Positions 51,897-62,081 of a stretch of DNA of 64,000 bases are shown here, in pieces. The first letter of the stretch is position 1; each line of letters begins with the position of its first letter. The position numbers and the translations under genes were made by a program. Below the pieces are notes generated by a model. That model was not told the origin of the DNA, did not search any database, and saw nothing but the letters and a program-made list of their open reading frames with translations. Source of the stretch: Chitinophagales bacterium (GTDB taxonomy: Bacteria > Bacteroidota > Bacteroidia > Chitinophagales > UBA2359); NCBI GenBank assembly GCA_041392475.1, contig JAWKLZ010000002.1:496001-560000 (forward strand), written 5' to 3'.

Positions 51897-54875
51897 ATGA
51901 AACGAATGACAAAATCATTACAATTATTTGCCCTCTTCTTGCTTTTGGGGTTTTCATCTCCAATTTTTGCTCAATGCAGCGAGTTTGAAACAGAGGTGAT
52001 TTTGATTTTAAATAGCGACAGCTACGGTAATGAAATGTACTGGGAAGTGGAACTTCAAGGTTTCATTATTGCGTCAGGCGGTTGTGAAGACATCAAACCT
52101 GGTGGCAAACGTCTTCAAGCTGCTTTAGCAGGCTGTGAAGGAGTATATTCATCTGGCTCTTTTGCAGAGTCTATTTGTATTCCTTCTGGTTTAGAAGTTA
52201 CTTTTACTATGTATGACGACTATGGTGATGGTATCTGTTGTAGTTTTGGAGATGGTTCTTATGAAATATTAGGTGCAGACCCACCCGTAAGCGGAGGAGC
52301 TTTTGGAAATTCTATGTCGCATACTTTCAAACCTGTAGGAATTTCTCCAAGAACAGATGTAGCAATGCGTTCTATCACAGTAGGCAATTCAAGTTATTTG
52401 GTCGAAGGCCCTACTGCTATTACTGGCTCATTTGAAAACTTGGGTACAACTACGGTAAATTCCGTAGTCCTCAATTGGCAAATTGATGGAGGCAATGTTT
52501 ACAAAGAAACTGTAAGTGGTTTAGATATCGCTCCTTATTCTTTTAGCGAAATTGATTTTACACACCTTACTCAGTGGTCTGCTGTTGCGGGGCAACATGA
52601 TTTGAAGGTATGGGTTTCAAAGGTAAACGGATTTGCAGATGATGATGCAAGCAACAATTCTTTGAATAAAAACTTGAATATTTTAGATCAGGTTACTGAA
52701 AATGATGTTGTGATAGAACACTTTACACAGGCATCTTGTGGTCCTTGTGCTGTAAGAAACCCCGCTTTTGATGCCATGCTTGAAGAAAACCGCTTTAGAG
52801 TAGCTCCTATCAAGTACCATACCTCATGGCCAGGTGTTGATCCGATGTACAATCAAAATACAGTTGAACCTAGTGACCGTGTTGGTTACTATGGAGTATC
52901 AGGTGTACCGAGTGCTTTTTTGAATGGTTCAACTGAGGCAGCTATTTTGCCTGCTGATGCAGATAACATCATTGCGATGAGTCAAGAATCTACTCAATTT
53001 GTGATTGAGTTGAACGAAAGTATGATGCCTTTGGGTACAGGTGCAAATATCAATGTTAAAATTACTGCGAAAAACGATATCAACAACAACAATCTGGTAG
53101 CTCATGTAGTAGTTGTTGAAGATATGGTATCTTATGATTCTCCTCCAGGTTCCAATGGAGAAAAAGACTTTCCACAGGTAATGCGTAAAATGTTCCCAGG
53201 TTCTGGTGGAACTGCAATTCCTGCACAAACAGCTGGAATGGAGAATGAATTGAGTTTCTCATATGACTATCCTTCTTTTGTAGATCCTTCTTTGTTGAGA
53301 ACAGTGGTGTTTATTCAGAATAGAACTACGAAGCAGATTCTTCAAGGATACAATTCTACTGGTCAGACAGGTACGAATGTAGAAAGCAATGTGAAAGGTG
53401 GTGAAATCAAAGGTTTGGGAGTGACTGTTGCAGTACAAGACGAACTTTGCCCTGGTGCCAACACTGGGTCTATTACTGTTGAAGCAACACAAGCTCAAGG
53501 CGTTTATGCAGTTGTTTGGGACAATATTATGAGTACCAGCAATACTGTGTCTGACCTAAGCCCCGGTGTATATAGTTTCACTGTAATCGATGAAATGGGT
53601 ACACAAGAACAATATGCTGTACAATTGTCTTTAGGAGAAGGTCCTGATGCTCGATTTGAAGCTCCTGAAGAATTCTGTATCGAAGATGGCAAAATTATCT
53701 TTGAGGTTATGGGCATTGAAGGAGGAATATTTGCGATTGATGGCGTGAATATTGAAGGAAGCGAATGGAATCCAGGTAAAGCTGGTGAATACACTGTTTC
53801 TTATTCAGTAGAGATAGATGGATGTTCTAATTCAATTGAAAAACAAGTGAAAGTTATAGACATGATTGATGCTGAATGGAGTACGGAGGGTGAGGTACTT
53901 GAGTTTTGCCAAAGCGATTTACCCCTTCAATTGATGCCTATGAGTCAAGATGGTATTTGGACAACAACTGGAAACAGTAGCGTTGAAGTGACCGATGAAG
54001 GTGCAATGTTCACAGCAGGTGTAGGTAGTCAGCCATTGGGTGTTTTTGCAGTGACTTATGCTGGTTGTGGTGGTTCTGTTACCAAAAATGTGACTGTCTA
54101 TAAAGAACCCGCTGCAACGATTACTGCAACACCTAATATCTCTATTTGTGCAAGTGATGAAGCAACTGGTATCAACTTACAAGGTATTCCTGCTTTCTGT
54201 GGTTGTACCTTGACCTTCAATGTATATGACGAAGCCAACAACCTTGTATATGAAGGTACAAACGAGAACACAGATATGTTCTATCCTGCCAAATACATTG
54301 CTAATGATGCAGAAGGCGTACACAAATTTTATGCAACTTCTGTGAATGGTTTGTGTGAAGGACCAAGAAGAGAATTGACTGTTACGGCAACTGCTGCTCC
54401 TGTTGTCAATTTTGAGTCGGTGATTCATATTGAAGAAGGTACAAGCACTATTTTGGATGCAACCAACGAAGGGGCTACTTATGTTTGGTCAAATGGTGCT
54501 AATACACCAACCATTGAAGTGAGCGAAATGGGTACGTATTCTGTGGAGATTACTGGCGCAAATGGTTGTGTAACCAATGCAGATGTAACCGTTGATTTTG
54601 CAGTGGGAATTGAAGACCTCGACCAACCTACTTTATCAAGAGCTTATCCAAATCCTGCAAACCAATATACTATCATCGAATTGGTAAACATCACCGAAGA
54701 TTTACAACTACAAATCAGAGATTTGGCTGGTCGTTTGATTATGAGACGTGATGTGGACAGTGGAACAACTCAAATTGAAGTGAAAACCAATGGTTTGGCA
54801 GAAGGTACTTACCTTTACCAATTGAGCAAAGACAACACAGTTCTTTCTACTCAAAAAATCGTGGTAATTCATTAA
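51897..54875 (+). CDS. Large Omp28-type secreted protein with T9SS domain
   Basis: The start at 51897 (MKRMTKSLQLFALFLLLGF) gives a good signal peptide and 992 residues; the longer frame from 51843 would not. The first 150 residues form a separate beta domain with many Cys. An Omp28 thioredoxin domain follows (EHFTQASCGPCAVRNPAF), then beta-sandwich domains with paired Cys residues, then the T9SS sorting domain (AYPNPANQYTIIE, QIRDLAGRLIM, GTYLYQLSKDN). It is paralogous to the 677-residue gene to the left, divergent from it across 163 bases. Confidence 0.92.
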   Translation: MKRMTKSLQLFALFLLLGFSSPIFAQCSEFETEVILILNSDSYGNEMYWEVELQGFIIASGGCEDIKPGGKRLQAALAGCEGVYSSGSFAESICIPSGLEVTFTMYDDYGDGICCSFGDGSYEILGADPPVSGGAFGNSMSHTFKPVGISPRTDVAMRSITVGNSSYLVEGPTAITGSFENLGTTTVNSVVLNWQIDGGNVYKETVSGLDIAPYSFSEIDFTHLTQWSAVAGQHDLKVWVSKVNGFADDDASNNSLNKNLNILDQVTENDVVIEHFTQASCGPCAVRNPAFDAMLEENRFRVAPIKYHTSWPGVDPMYNQNTVEPSDRVGYYGVSGVPSAFLNGSTEAAILPADADNIIAMSQESTQFVIELNESMMPLGTGANINVKITAKNDINNNNLVAHVVVVEDMVSYDSPPGSNGEKDFPQVMRKMFPGSGGTAIPAQTAGMENELSFSYDYPSFVDPSLLRTVVFIQNRTTKQILQGYNSTGQTGTNVESNVKGGEIKGLGVTVAVQDELCPGANTGSITVEATQAQGVYAVVWDNIMSTSNTVSDLSPGVYSFTVIDEMGTQEQYAVQLSLGEGPDARFEAPEEFCIEDGKIIFEVMGIEGGIFAIDGVNIEGSEWNPGKAGEYTVSYSVEIDGCSNSIEKQVKVIDMIDAEWSTEGEVLEFCQSDLPLQLMPMSQDGIWTTTGNSSVEVTDEGAMFTAGVGSQPLGVFAVTYAGCGGSVTKNVTVYKEPAATITATPNISICASDEATGINLQGIPAFCGCTLTFNVYDEANNLVYEGTNENTDMFYPAKYIANDAEGVHKFYATSVNGLCEGPRRELTVTATAAPVVNFESVIHIEEGTSTILDATNEGATYVWSNGANTPTIEVSEMGTYSVEITGANGCVTNADVTVDFAVGIEDLDQPTLSRAYPNPANQYTIIELVNITEDLQLQIRDLAGRLIMRRDVDSGTTQIEVKTNGLAEGTYLYQLSKDNTVLSTQKIVVIH

Positions 54876-54880
54876 TTATA

Positions 54881-54920
54881 GTGATTGGTAATCAGTGACA
54901 GGTTCATTGATTATTAGTTT
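54881..54920. repeat. Second copy of the dispersed intergenic repeat
   Basis: GTGATTGGTAATCAGTGACA and the following 20 bases match the cco-operon spacer at 10501-10542 with small gaps (shared AGTGACxGGTT, TGATT and ATTAGT blocks). It sits directly after the T9SS gene stop and before its terminator. Confidence 0.45.
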
Positions 54921-54921
54921 C

Positions 54922-54959
54922 AAACCCCCTTATTGCTGCAATGGCAGTAAGGGGGTTTT
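54922..54959 (+). terminator. Terminator of the large Omp28-type gene
   Basis: ACCCCCTTATTG pairs with CAGTAAGGGGGT (one wobble) around a short loop, followed by a T-rich run TTTTATTTTAT. It lies 47-84 bases after the stop at 54875. Confidence 0.8.
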
Positions 54960-54990
54960 ATTTTATAGGCCATTTTTCATTTTGTCTGTT

Positions 54991-54998
54991 TAACTTTG
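54991..54998 (+). promoter_or_regulatory. Possible -7 box for truB
   Basis: TAACTTTG matches TAnnTTTG, 29 bases before the truB ATG at 55027. No well-spaced TTG was found upstream. Confidence 0.4.
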
Positions 54999-55026
54999 TC
55001 CTTTTTCTTCATTTTTTAACAAAGAC

Positions 55027-55761
55027 ATGCCGATACAAACAAAACCCTTCGATTTTTGGGGAGGAGAAACGCTATTGATAGACAAACCTTTGAAGTGGAC
55101 ATCTTTTGATGTAGTGAACAAATTGAGGATCGCCATTTCGCAAATACACACGCCCAGAAAAAAAGTAAAAGTAGGTCATGCAGGAACTTTAGACCCTTTG
55201 GCAACAGGCTTGTTGATTGTTTGTACAGGTAAAAACACAAAGACAATCAATGAACTGCAAGCCTTAACTAAAGAATACACTGGTACTTTTACTTTAGGAG
55301 CAACACGTCCCTCTTATGATATGGAAACCGAAATTGACCAAACTTTTGACATCAGCAACATTACCGAACAGGCTGTAGGGCAGGCAACTGAATCTTTCAT
55401 AGGTGTGATTGAGCAGTTCCCTCCCATTTTTTCGGCCATAAAAGTAGATGGCAAACGTTTGTATTTATCTGCAAGAAAAGGGCAGGAAGTAGAGTTGAAG
55501 GCGAGAACTATTGAAATACACGAATTTGAGATTACCAAAATAGAATTGCCTGACGTTCATTTTCGGATTCATTGCGGCAAAGGTACTTACATCAGAAGCA
55601 TTGCCTATGATTTTGGGAAGGCTCTCAACAATGGTGCTTATTTGTCTTCCTTGCGGCGTACAAAAATTGGAGAACACAACATTTTGGATGCGTGGGAATT
55701 GGAAACATTGATTGCCAAAATTAAAGAGATAACAAGCGAAAATGGAGAATCTGAAAAATAA
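55027..55761 (+). CDS. truB: tRNA pseudouridine-55 synthase
   Basis: The 244-residue product has the TruB core: LLIDKPLKWTSFDVV, then VGHAGTLDPLATG with the catalytic Asp56, and the later RTIEIHEFEI and GKGTYIRSIAYDFG motifs. It isomerises U55 in the T-loop of tRNAs. It has no C-terminal PUA extension visible beyond the core, as in the shorter bacterial form. It is followed 19 bases later by the left end of an IS4-like element. Confidence 0.96.
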   Translation: MPIQTKPFDFWGGETLLIDKPLKWTSFDVVNKLRIAISQIHTPRKKVKVGHAGTLDPLATGLLIVCTGKNTKTINELQALTKEYTGTFTLGATRPSYDMETEIDQTFDISNITEQAVGQATESFIGVIEQFPPIFSAIKVDGKRLYLSARKGQEVELKARTIEIHEFEITKIELPDVHFRIHCGKGTYIRSIAYDFGKALNNGAYLSSLRRTKIGEHNILDAWELETLIAKIKEITSENGESEK

Positions 55762-55780
55762 AAAACAAATGCAAACCCAA

Positions 55781-57242
55781 CAATAGTTCGTGATAATTTT
55801 ATGTATAAAAATTATCTTTCGATTATCATTTTTTGAAAAATCGAGTAATTATTTGATTAATTAGAGTTCTAAACTTCGGGAATTTTCCCTAAAATGGTCA
55901 AAGTTATGCGACCATGGGGTAAATTTTGCCCAAATTTCTAACCTTCTTACGAGCCTTTTGAATTATTGGGCTGTTCGGGGCAATCCCACACTCCTTAATT
56001 ATTATATCCATCATCAAATCATTGAACATCTGGGTTTTAATATCCCTCATTGAGAAAGGTTTTCTTTGTTCAATGGGCTTGTTGAGATGAAAGGCTGCTT
56101 TGGCTAAGGAAACAGTAGTCAAAGAAGTATTGAAATGAAAGTCAAGTTTATCTTCATCTCTGCTTTGACAATGCTCCAATCCTGTAAACTGCTTGGCATC
56201 TCTATAAAGCAACTCAATTTGAAATCTCATTTTGTATAGAAGGAAAATCGTTACACCTGATAACTGCAAATCTGTGGAACAGAAAAGTTTATAAGATTTC
56301 ATTTCTCCTTGGTCATCTAATTTATACTGTACCACTACCTTTATGAAACGTTTAAGTGCTTTAGAGTACACGACTCCTTCATAGAGTTCATAGTTTTCTT
56401 GCTTGTCTTTGTCTTGTTGTGCCAAACACCGAGTAAAATAAGCCTCATTTAGATTTTTTGGGTCAAATTTACCTGCCCACTTCGTTTTCGGACCTCGTCT
56501 CTTAGGGTGTGGTCTCACATAAGGGTATATCAAATCTGCATCATCCCTTAAACGACTAATTATCTCTAAACCAGCATCATATACTGTACTTACAAAAGGT
56601 TCTCGTGAAAAAAAGGCATCCACCACTAAATACTTGGAAATCTGCAAAATCTCTGATATGTGACTCACAACCAAATACGCATAATATCCTAATAAGCTTC
56701 CATACTGTTCTTTATCAAAAAAAGTTTGGTCTGCCCGATAATGCAAAGCGGTGTTTTGGTCTATATCTATACCTGCAAAGCCTCCTATTTCTAAGCCCCA
56801 AATAGCACGGTTCGCACAACCTGACCAAAAATAGCCTCCACCAGGAGTATGTTTACCCGATTTACGAATGTAACTTGGGTCAAAAGCAACTGCACAATCC
56901 TCTGAAAAATACTCTTTTATCAATGCTGTATTAAACGAACTAAAATCAAAATCATAAGAATAGTTATTTCTATAAGTGCTTTCATTTTTTCCGCCATAAC
57001 GTGCCATATTTAGAAAATTATGACGACCTCGAAGCTGACACTGTAGCTTGAAATTATGGCTAAAAAATCTCGTTTCCACTTGTTTAAATCAGGCATTTGC
57101 TCTAATGTTGTATCGATGAGTTTCTCGAAGCTCATAGGTAAAAGTCTTTTTTTTATGTTTGGTAATCATTTAATATAAGACTTTTACCTTTCTTTGAAAA
57201 ATTACACGCATAGATTATACGTAGTTTTACCACGAACTATTG
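55781..57242 (-). mobile_element. Second IS4-like insertion sequence
   Basis: The left end CAATAGTTCGTG (55781-55792) and the inverted copy at 57231-57242 define a 1462-base element; similarity continues inward with gaps (shared TAA and GTATAA blocks). It contains one transposase gene on the minus strand. A 13-bp perfect hairpin (57136-57148 with 57177-57189) ends exactly before the upstream ATG at 57135. It sits between truB and the FG-GAP lipoprotein gene, 24 bases from the latter's stop. No clear target duplication was seen. Confidence 0.85.
55904..57135 (-). CDS. IS4-like transposase, start region in the -1 frame
   Basis: The catalytic frame is open from 57079 to 55904 (391 residues from a GTG). 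It has Asp in AVAFDPSYI, Asp in LVVDAFFSRE, and Y-x-x-R-x-x-x-E in YKMRFQIELLYRDAKQ, the IS4 signature. A better N-terminus (MSFEKLIDTTLEQ, then LNKWKRDF) lies in the frame from ATG 57135 and joins by -1 slippage at T TTT TTA (57067-57061), giving about 410 residues. This heptamer is a canonical slippery site. Alternatively a T was lost from a 7-base run. The start segment fits the family better than the GTG. Confidence 0.85.
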
Positions 57243-57266
57243 ATAATTTAACAAGTATTTACGTTT

Positions 57267-60200
57267 TTACTTCAAAACAATCCCCTTCTCCCCCTTCAGC
57301 CGAAACAACTGCAATTCCCCATCATTATTCGTCACCAAAATCCCCATCTCCTTCTGCGCTCCCAAATGAATCAAAGCCACATCCTTCACATCCTTAGGCG
57401 CAAAAAATCCACTCTCCAACACATTCAAAGGATTGAAGTTCCCCTTACCATCACCCAAAAGCACCAAGCCATTTCCAGCATCATATCTCGGAGTTTCGAC
57501 CTCCGCATGATACATATTTCCAGCCACTACCAAATCTTGATGGCCATCCTTGTTCACATCCACCACCACAATCCCATTGATAGGAGCCATTTGCGCCTCA
57601 TTTGGTAGCGGTTTTGCAGTGTAAGATTGGTCGCCATTGTTGATAAAGATCATCGAACGGAAATCATTTACTTGCAGGTGTAACGACGATTCCAGTTTTT
57701 GCTCGCCGTAAATTTCCTCCAAATTGGCGTGTGCAAAATCATTGTAGGTCGGGAATTTTTCGGCAACAAAAGGCATTTGTTGAGACGAACATTGTCGTCC
57801 ACGAACAGGCACCAACTGCCCTTTGTACTCCTTGCTCAATACGATGTCGAAAGAACCCGTTCCGTCAAAATCATTGGCATACACATGCAAAGGTTTCTTG
57901 AGAGAAGGATTGAATTTGTTGTTCAAACCGATGTTTCCTGCAATCAAATCCTCGTCACCATCCCCGTCAATGTCTGCTACTTCAATGCTGTACCACCAAC
58001 CCGTGTAGTCTGCAAAGCCGTATTCTGCTGTCACATCTTTGAATTTACCACCCTCATTTTGGTAGAAACTGACAGGCATCCACTCCCCTACCACAATCAA
58101 ATCCACTTGACCGTCCTTGTTGAAGTCCGTCCATTTGAAGTCGGTAATCATGCCCGCTTCTTGCAGTTCGGGAGCGAGTTCAGCCGTTACATCGTTGAAT
58201 TTTTTGTTGTCATTTCGGAGCAAATAAGAGCGAGAAGGAAAAGGGTATTTCCCTGGCGTAGTACGTCCTCCCACAAAAATATCCATATCGCCATCACCAT
58301 CAAAATCAGCCGCTTGCGCTTTCATGCCGCTGCTCAACATATCGGGTAAAGCCTTGACCTGTGCAAAACCTTTCTCTCCAAAATTGACATACAAACGGTC
58401 TTGAAGCAAAGCCTCCTTTCCTGCAAATTCACCACCGCCGCCACTCACAATGTAGAGGTCATCATAACCATTGTTGTCCGCATCAAAAAACAAGGGATAC
58501 ATATCTTCCGAAGCTGCATTTGCTGACCACGGTTGCTGTTGGGCAGGGTAAAAAGTCGCATCTGCTGCCTGCAAATACAATACGCCACTTTGACCTGCTG
58601 CGCCTCCTACATAAAAGTCCTCCAAACCATCCTTGTTCACGTCCGACACGCCCACAAAAGGTCCCAACATCGATTGTTTGTGCGGCAACAAGATTTCGGT
58701 TTTGAAGTCGTCATAGACATTTTCGGTGTGCTTGAAGGTAATACCCATTTTTTGCAGATTCGCTTCCGCAAAAAGTCCTTCTACCTTTGGTTTTTGGATT
58801 TGAGAACCTGCCTTTGCATCTTTTTTATCCACCTTCAATAGCTGATTGGCAGCCACATCCGTCAATATTTGCTCTTTGCCGTCCAGCCATTTCACTTCAA
58901 TCTTATCCACCTTGTCCGCCTTGCCCAAACCAAAATGCACAAATTCTTCAACAGCCGATTGATAACCACGGGTATAGGTTAGTTCTTGGTATTGAATTTG
59001 GTCGCCAACATGAATCGTCACTTTGGCATTGAGGGTATTTGCTTTTTTGCCATCATCCAACAATTGCAGTCGGAGGTAATTATTACCCGTCAATTCGTTG
59101 GCATTGTTTCTATAGATAAAAGCCTCTGTATCTGTGTTATTCATCACAAAATCGAGGTCGCCATCTCCGTCAAAATCGGCATACGCTGCGCCTGTTGAAT
59201 AAGATGGTTGCGCCATATCCCAAGCTGTCGCTTTGTCGGTGAAGGTCAAGTCGCCATTGTTGCGGTACATCATATTGGAGAGGGGTACTTCGGGCATCAT
59301 CTTCCATAGTTCGGGGCGTTTTTCATTGGGAACTGTGCCTCCGCCTTCTTGACGTGCTTTTTCCATTGCTATCCTAAAGTCATTGTCAAGGGCATATCGG
59401 CGCATACCATTCGAAACGAGGTAATCTTTCCAACCATCATTGTCGACATCCATGAAGAGGGCTGACCAACTCCAATCGGTTTTTGCCACGCCTGCCATGT
59501 TCGCAATTTCGCTGAAAGTTCCATTTCCATTGTTCACCTGCAATGTGTTGAACATGTATTGGTATTGCTGATTCAACTGATTGACTAAGCCCCAAAACAA
59601 ATCGGTATCCATTGAAGCCATCAACGTTTTTCCACGGATGTGATCGGCTGCTGCCATGTCCACAGATGCGATGTCCAAATATCCGTCATTGTTGAAGTCT
59701 GAAATATCTGCCCCCATGCCGAACCATGGAACGTGTTTGGTGCGGGTTTTCTGCTCATCCACAAATGTACCATTGCCTTGATTGATGTACATTCGGTCGG
59801 GAACGGAATAGTCATTGGCTTGGTAAATGTCGGGATAACCATCGTCGTTGATGTCTGCAATGACCAAACCCAAACCATAACTGTGATTGACCAAACCAGC
59901 TTCCCGTGTCACATCTTTGAATTTTCCATTGTCGTTGCGGTAGAATTTACTCGACATTTTGTAGAGCGTTTCGGGGTTCTCTAAGTCTTTGAAAACCACA
60001 TTGAGGGGAATTCTAAAATAAGTGGAATGATTGGAAACAAACAAATCCAAATCGCCATCTTTGTCATAGTCAAAAAAGGCAGATTGTACCGACCAATCGC
60101 CATTGTCAATGCCATATTCTGCCGCACTTTCTACAAAATTACCGTCTCCTTTGTTGATATACAGTTCATTGGCTTTAGAGGCTTCGTCTATATGAGGGCC

Positions 60201-60704
60201 TGCATTGTTCACATAAATATCCAGCAACCCATCGTTGTTGACATCTGCCATAGTTGCGCCTGTTGTGAAACGCTTGCTACCGACTCCTGCTTTTTCGGTG
60301 ATGTCTTCAAATTTGAAATTGCCCTTGTTGAGGTACAATCGGTTGGCTTCGTTGTTGCCACAAAAGAAAATATCTGGTAATCCATCGTTGTTGATGTCGC
60401 CTACTGCAAGGCCTGCGCCCATATAATAGTATTCGTAGGAAAGCACATTGTTGATGCTGTAAATATCCTCTTGCAGAAAATTCCCAAATGTCACACCTGT
60501 TTCGGACGAAGGAAGGAGGGTGAACAGTGGAGATTTGTAATCCACATCACCTGTTTTTGCAGTTGTTTTGGATGTTGAATTGTTTGAGGAACTTTTTGAA
60601 GTGCTTTCGGGTTGAGTACAAGCTGTTTGTAGCAGGAAACTCACCAATAAAAATAATGCCCCGAAACGGCTTAAATTGGTGGTTTTAAATGGATAAGAAA
60701 ACAT
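57267..60704 (-). CDS. FG-GAP/VCBS repeat lipoprotein with ASPIC/UnbV domain
   Basis: The start at ATG 60704 (MFSYPFKTTNLSRFGALF) gives 1145 residues with a lipobox LQTAC. Many D-x-N/D-x-D-G-x-x-D calcium-binding loops (for example DINNDGLPDIFF, DYDKDGDLDLFV, DVNKDGLEDFYV) mark FG-GAP/VCBS repeats in two blocks of about 500 and 420 residues. Between them lies an ASPIC/UnbV-type domain with QELTYTRGYQSAVEE and HFGLG. The protein should form beta-propellers on the outside of the outer membrane; such proteins are often encoded next to SusC/D transporters, none of which are present here. The binding partner is unknown. Confidence 0.93.
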   Translation of the reverse strand: MFSYPFKTTNLSRFGALFLLVSFLLQTACTQPESTSKSSSNNSTSKTTAKTGDVDYKSPLFTLLPSSETGVTFGNFLQEDIYSINNVLSYEYYYMGAGLAVGDINNDGLPDIFFCGNNEANRLYLNKGNFKFEDITEKAGVGSKRFTTGATMADVNNDGLLDIYVNNAGPHIDEASKANELYINKGDGNFVESAAEYGIDNGDWSVQSAFFDYDKDGDLDLFVSNHSTYFRIPLNVVFKDLENPETLYKMSSKFYRNDNGKFKDVTREAGLVNHSYGLGLVIADINDDGYPDIYQANDYSVPDRMYINQGNGTFVDEQKTRTKHVPWFGMGADISDFNNDGYLDIASVDMAAADHIRGKTLMASMDTDLFWGLVNQLNQQYQYMFNTLQVNNGNGTFSEIANMAGVAKTDWSWSALFMDVDNDGWKDYLVSNGMRRYALDNDFRIAMEKARQEGGGTVPNEKRPELWKMMPEVPLSNMMYRNNGDLTFTDKATAWDMAQPSYSTGAAYADFDGDGDLDFVMNNTDTEAFIYRNNANELTGNNYLRLQLLDDGKKANTLNAKVTIHVGDQIQYQELTYTRGYQSAVEEFVHFGLGKADKVDKIEVKWLDGKEQILTDVAANQLLKVDKKDAKAGSQIQKPKVEGLFAEANLQKMGITFKHTENVYDDFKTEILLPHKQSMLGPFVGVSDVNKDGLEDFYVGGAAGQSGVLYLQAADATFYPAQQQPWSANAASEDMYPLFFDADNNGYDDLYIVSGGGGEFAGKEALLQDRLYVNFGEKGFAQVKALPDMLSSGMKAQAADFDGDGDMDIFVGGRTTPGKYPFPSRSYLLRNDNKKFNDVTAELAPELQEAGMITDFKWTDFNKDGQVDLIVVGEWMPVSFYQNEGGKFKDVTAEYGFADYTGWWYSIEVADIDGDGDEDLIAGNIGLNNKFNPSLKKPLHVYANDFDGTGSFDIVLSKEYKGQLVPVRGRQCSSQQMPFVAEKFPTYNDFAHANLEEIYGEQKLESSLHLQVNDFRSMIFINNGDQSYTAKPLPNEAQMAPINGIVVVDVNKDGHQDLVVAGNMYHAEVETPRYDAGNGLVLLGDGKGNFNPLNVLESGFFAPKDVKDVALIHLGAQKEMGILVTNNDGELQLFRLKGEKGIVLK

Positions 60705-60804
60705 AGTATTCTTTTTTATTTTTTGTCTATATGTAAATCCTATTCTTCGCCCATGAAATAATTTATAGGTGATGAATGGGATGTTGAACAAAAATAAGAA
60801 AAAA

Positions 60805-61187
60805 CCATTAACTTAGTACTTTCTTTAACAGGCGAGTCGTATGCGGTCTGACACCCCCGAGGTGACACCGTTTTAGATGGTCTTCATTTCGGTTGCTGCT
60901 GATTTATTGGCAGTATTAGGTTTGCAGTTTGACATAACAATCTAACTGCGGCCTCGAATTCCTTTTCTCACTACTTGCACCGTCGGATTGGCTGGCTCGC
61001 TTTTTTATCTTCTGATTCACAATTATTCGTATAATGTTATTTTATTAACATATCATACTCCTGCCTATTTTTTTTTATGTTAATAACACAAGTCTCTTCC
61101 ATTTGGTACTAATAAATTTGCAAATCTCGTTTTTTTTCTTTATATTCGGATGAATGCATACCAACCTACTCCTCAAACTCTACTGAT
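60805..61187. other. Non-coding gap with a degenerate palindrome
   Basis: The 383 bases between the FG-GAP gene and the next rightward gene contain no credible open frame. Near 60843-60871 the sequence GCGGTCTGACACC followed by CCCGAGGTGACACCG looks like a decayed palindrome of the GGTCTGACACC...GGTGTCAGACC kind. The part before 61000 is richer in G+C than its surroundings, which suggests a foreign or remnant segment. Confidence 0.35.
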
Positions 61188-61195
61188 TATATTTG
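61188..61195 (+). promoter_or_regulatory. Possible -7 box for the caspase-like secreted protein gene
   Basis: TATATTTG matches TAnnTTTG, 55 bases before the ATG at 61250. It overlaps the longer start at 61193, favouring the later ATG. Confidence 0.42.
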
Positions 61196-61249
61196 CTTTA
61201 TAAGCAATTATTTTTCATAAATTTTATTTTACATCAAAATCCAAAAATC

Positions 61250-62023
61250 ATGATTAACATTTTTGCAAAAAGAGCAAAATGGACACTCAGTTTGGTATTC
61301 ATTTTAATTGTCACTTTTTCCTATGCAGGTAGTCGAGAAATTGGTGGTTATGTTGATCAGGCAGAAAGCCGTTTTGTGCGAAACGTTTGGAACTTCATCA
61401 AAAATTTTCAAACAAGTCAAACTATTGGTTCTCACAGTTGGAAGTATTACCAATATTACTGGGCAGAACCTTACCAATTTACAGGATCTTCACACGACAA
61501 CTATGTAGATGCGATGGATTTGGCTTATGTAGCTGGCCATGGTAATTACCACTACATTCAGACGAATCAAAGTACTGGTCAGGGAGTCAATTTAAAGACT
61601 GTTCCTCCTTATGGCGACAGCGGAGACGATTTGGAGTGGATGATTATTGAATCCTGCTATACCGTATCCTCTGCCCCTGAAAAGGCAAATTGGTGGAGCG
61701 ATTATTCCAATATGTTTGGTGGACTACACCAATTGATAGGTTTCCATACTTTGAGTCATTCCGATAATGGCATTCCCAACAACTATGCAAACAAACTTAA
61801 AAGCAATGGCTATCTCTGGCAGTCTTGGTTTGATGCGGTCAATGAGGAACGTTGGTGGATTTTCAACCCGTCTTATTATGATGATCAATATGGTAGTAAT
61901 TACCCCTACCCTGGTTTAGCAAGTGCCATTGTAGCAAAAGGCTGCAAATACGATCGTCTTGGTTCTTATGCAGCTGATCCCGCTGCAGGTACTTCAGGAA
62001 TGCAAACTTTTTGGCAATATTAA
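61250..62023 (+). CDS. Secreted protein with caspase-like His/Cys pair (DUF6345-like)
   Basis: The start at 61250 (MINIFAKRAKWTLSLVF) gives 257 residues with a signal peptide ending SYAG. Strand-end motifs DLAYVAGHG (His97-Gly98) and WMIIESC (Cys136) are placed like the His and Cys of caspase/gingipain-fold peptidases; GFHTLSH follows. The body is rich in Trp and Tyr. It resembles DUF6345 proteins from memory, a family of unknown function. The dyad suggests a secreted cysteine peptidase. It is the first of three small secreted genes in a row. Confidence 0.6.
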   Translation: MINIFAKRAKWTLSLVFILIVTFSYAGSREIGGYVDQAESRFVRNVWNFIKNFQTSQTIGSHSWKYYQYYWAEPYQFTGSSHDNYVDAMDLAYVAGHGNYHYIQTNQSTGQGVNLKTVPPYGDSGDDLEWMIIESCYTVSSAPEKANWWSDYSNMFGGLHQLIGFHTLSHSDNGIPNNYANKLKSNGYLWQSWFDAVNEERWWIFNPSYYDDQYGSNYPYPGLASAIVAKGCKYDRLGSYAADPAAGTSGMQTFWQY

Positions 62024-62081
62024 TTTATACTCATCAAGTTCAGTCATTTTAAATCTTTAATTCACAATAAAAACAACAACA

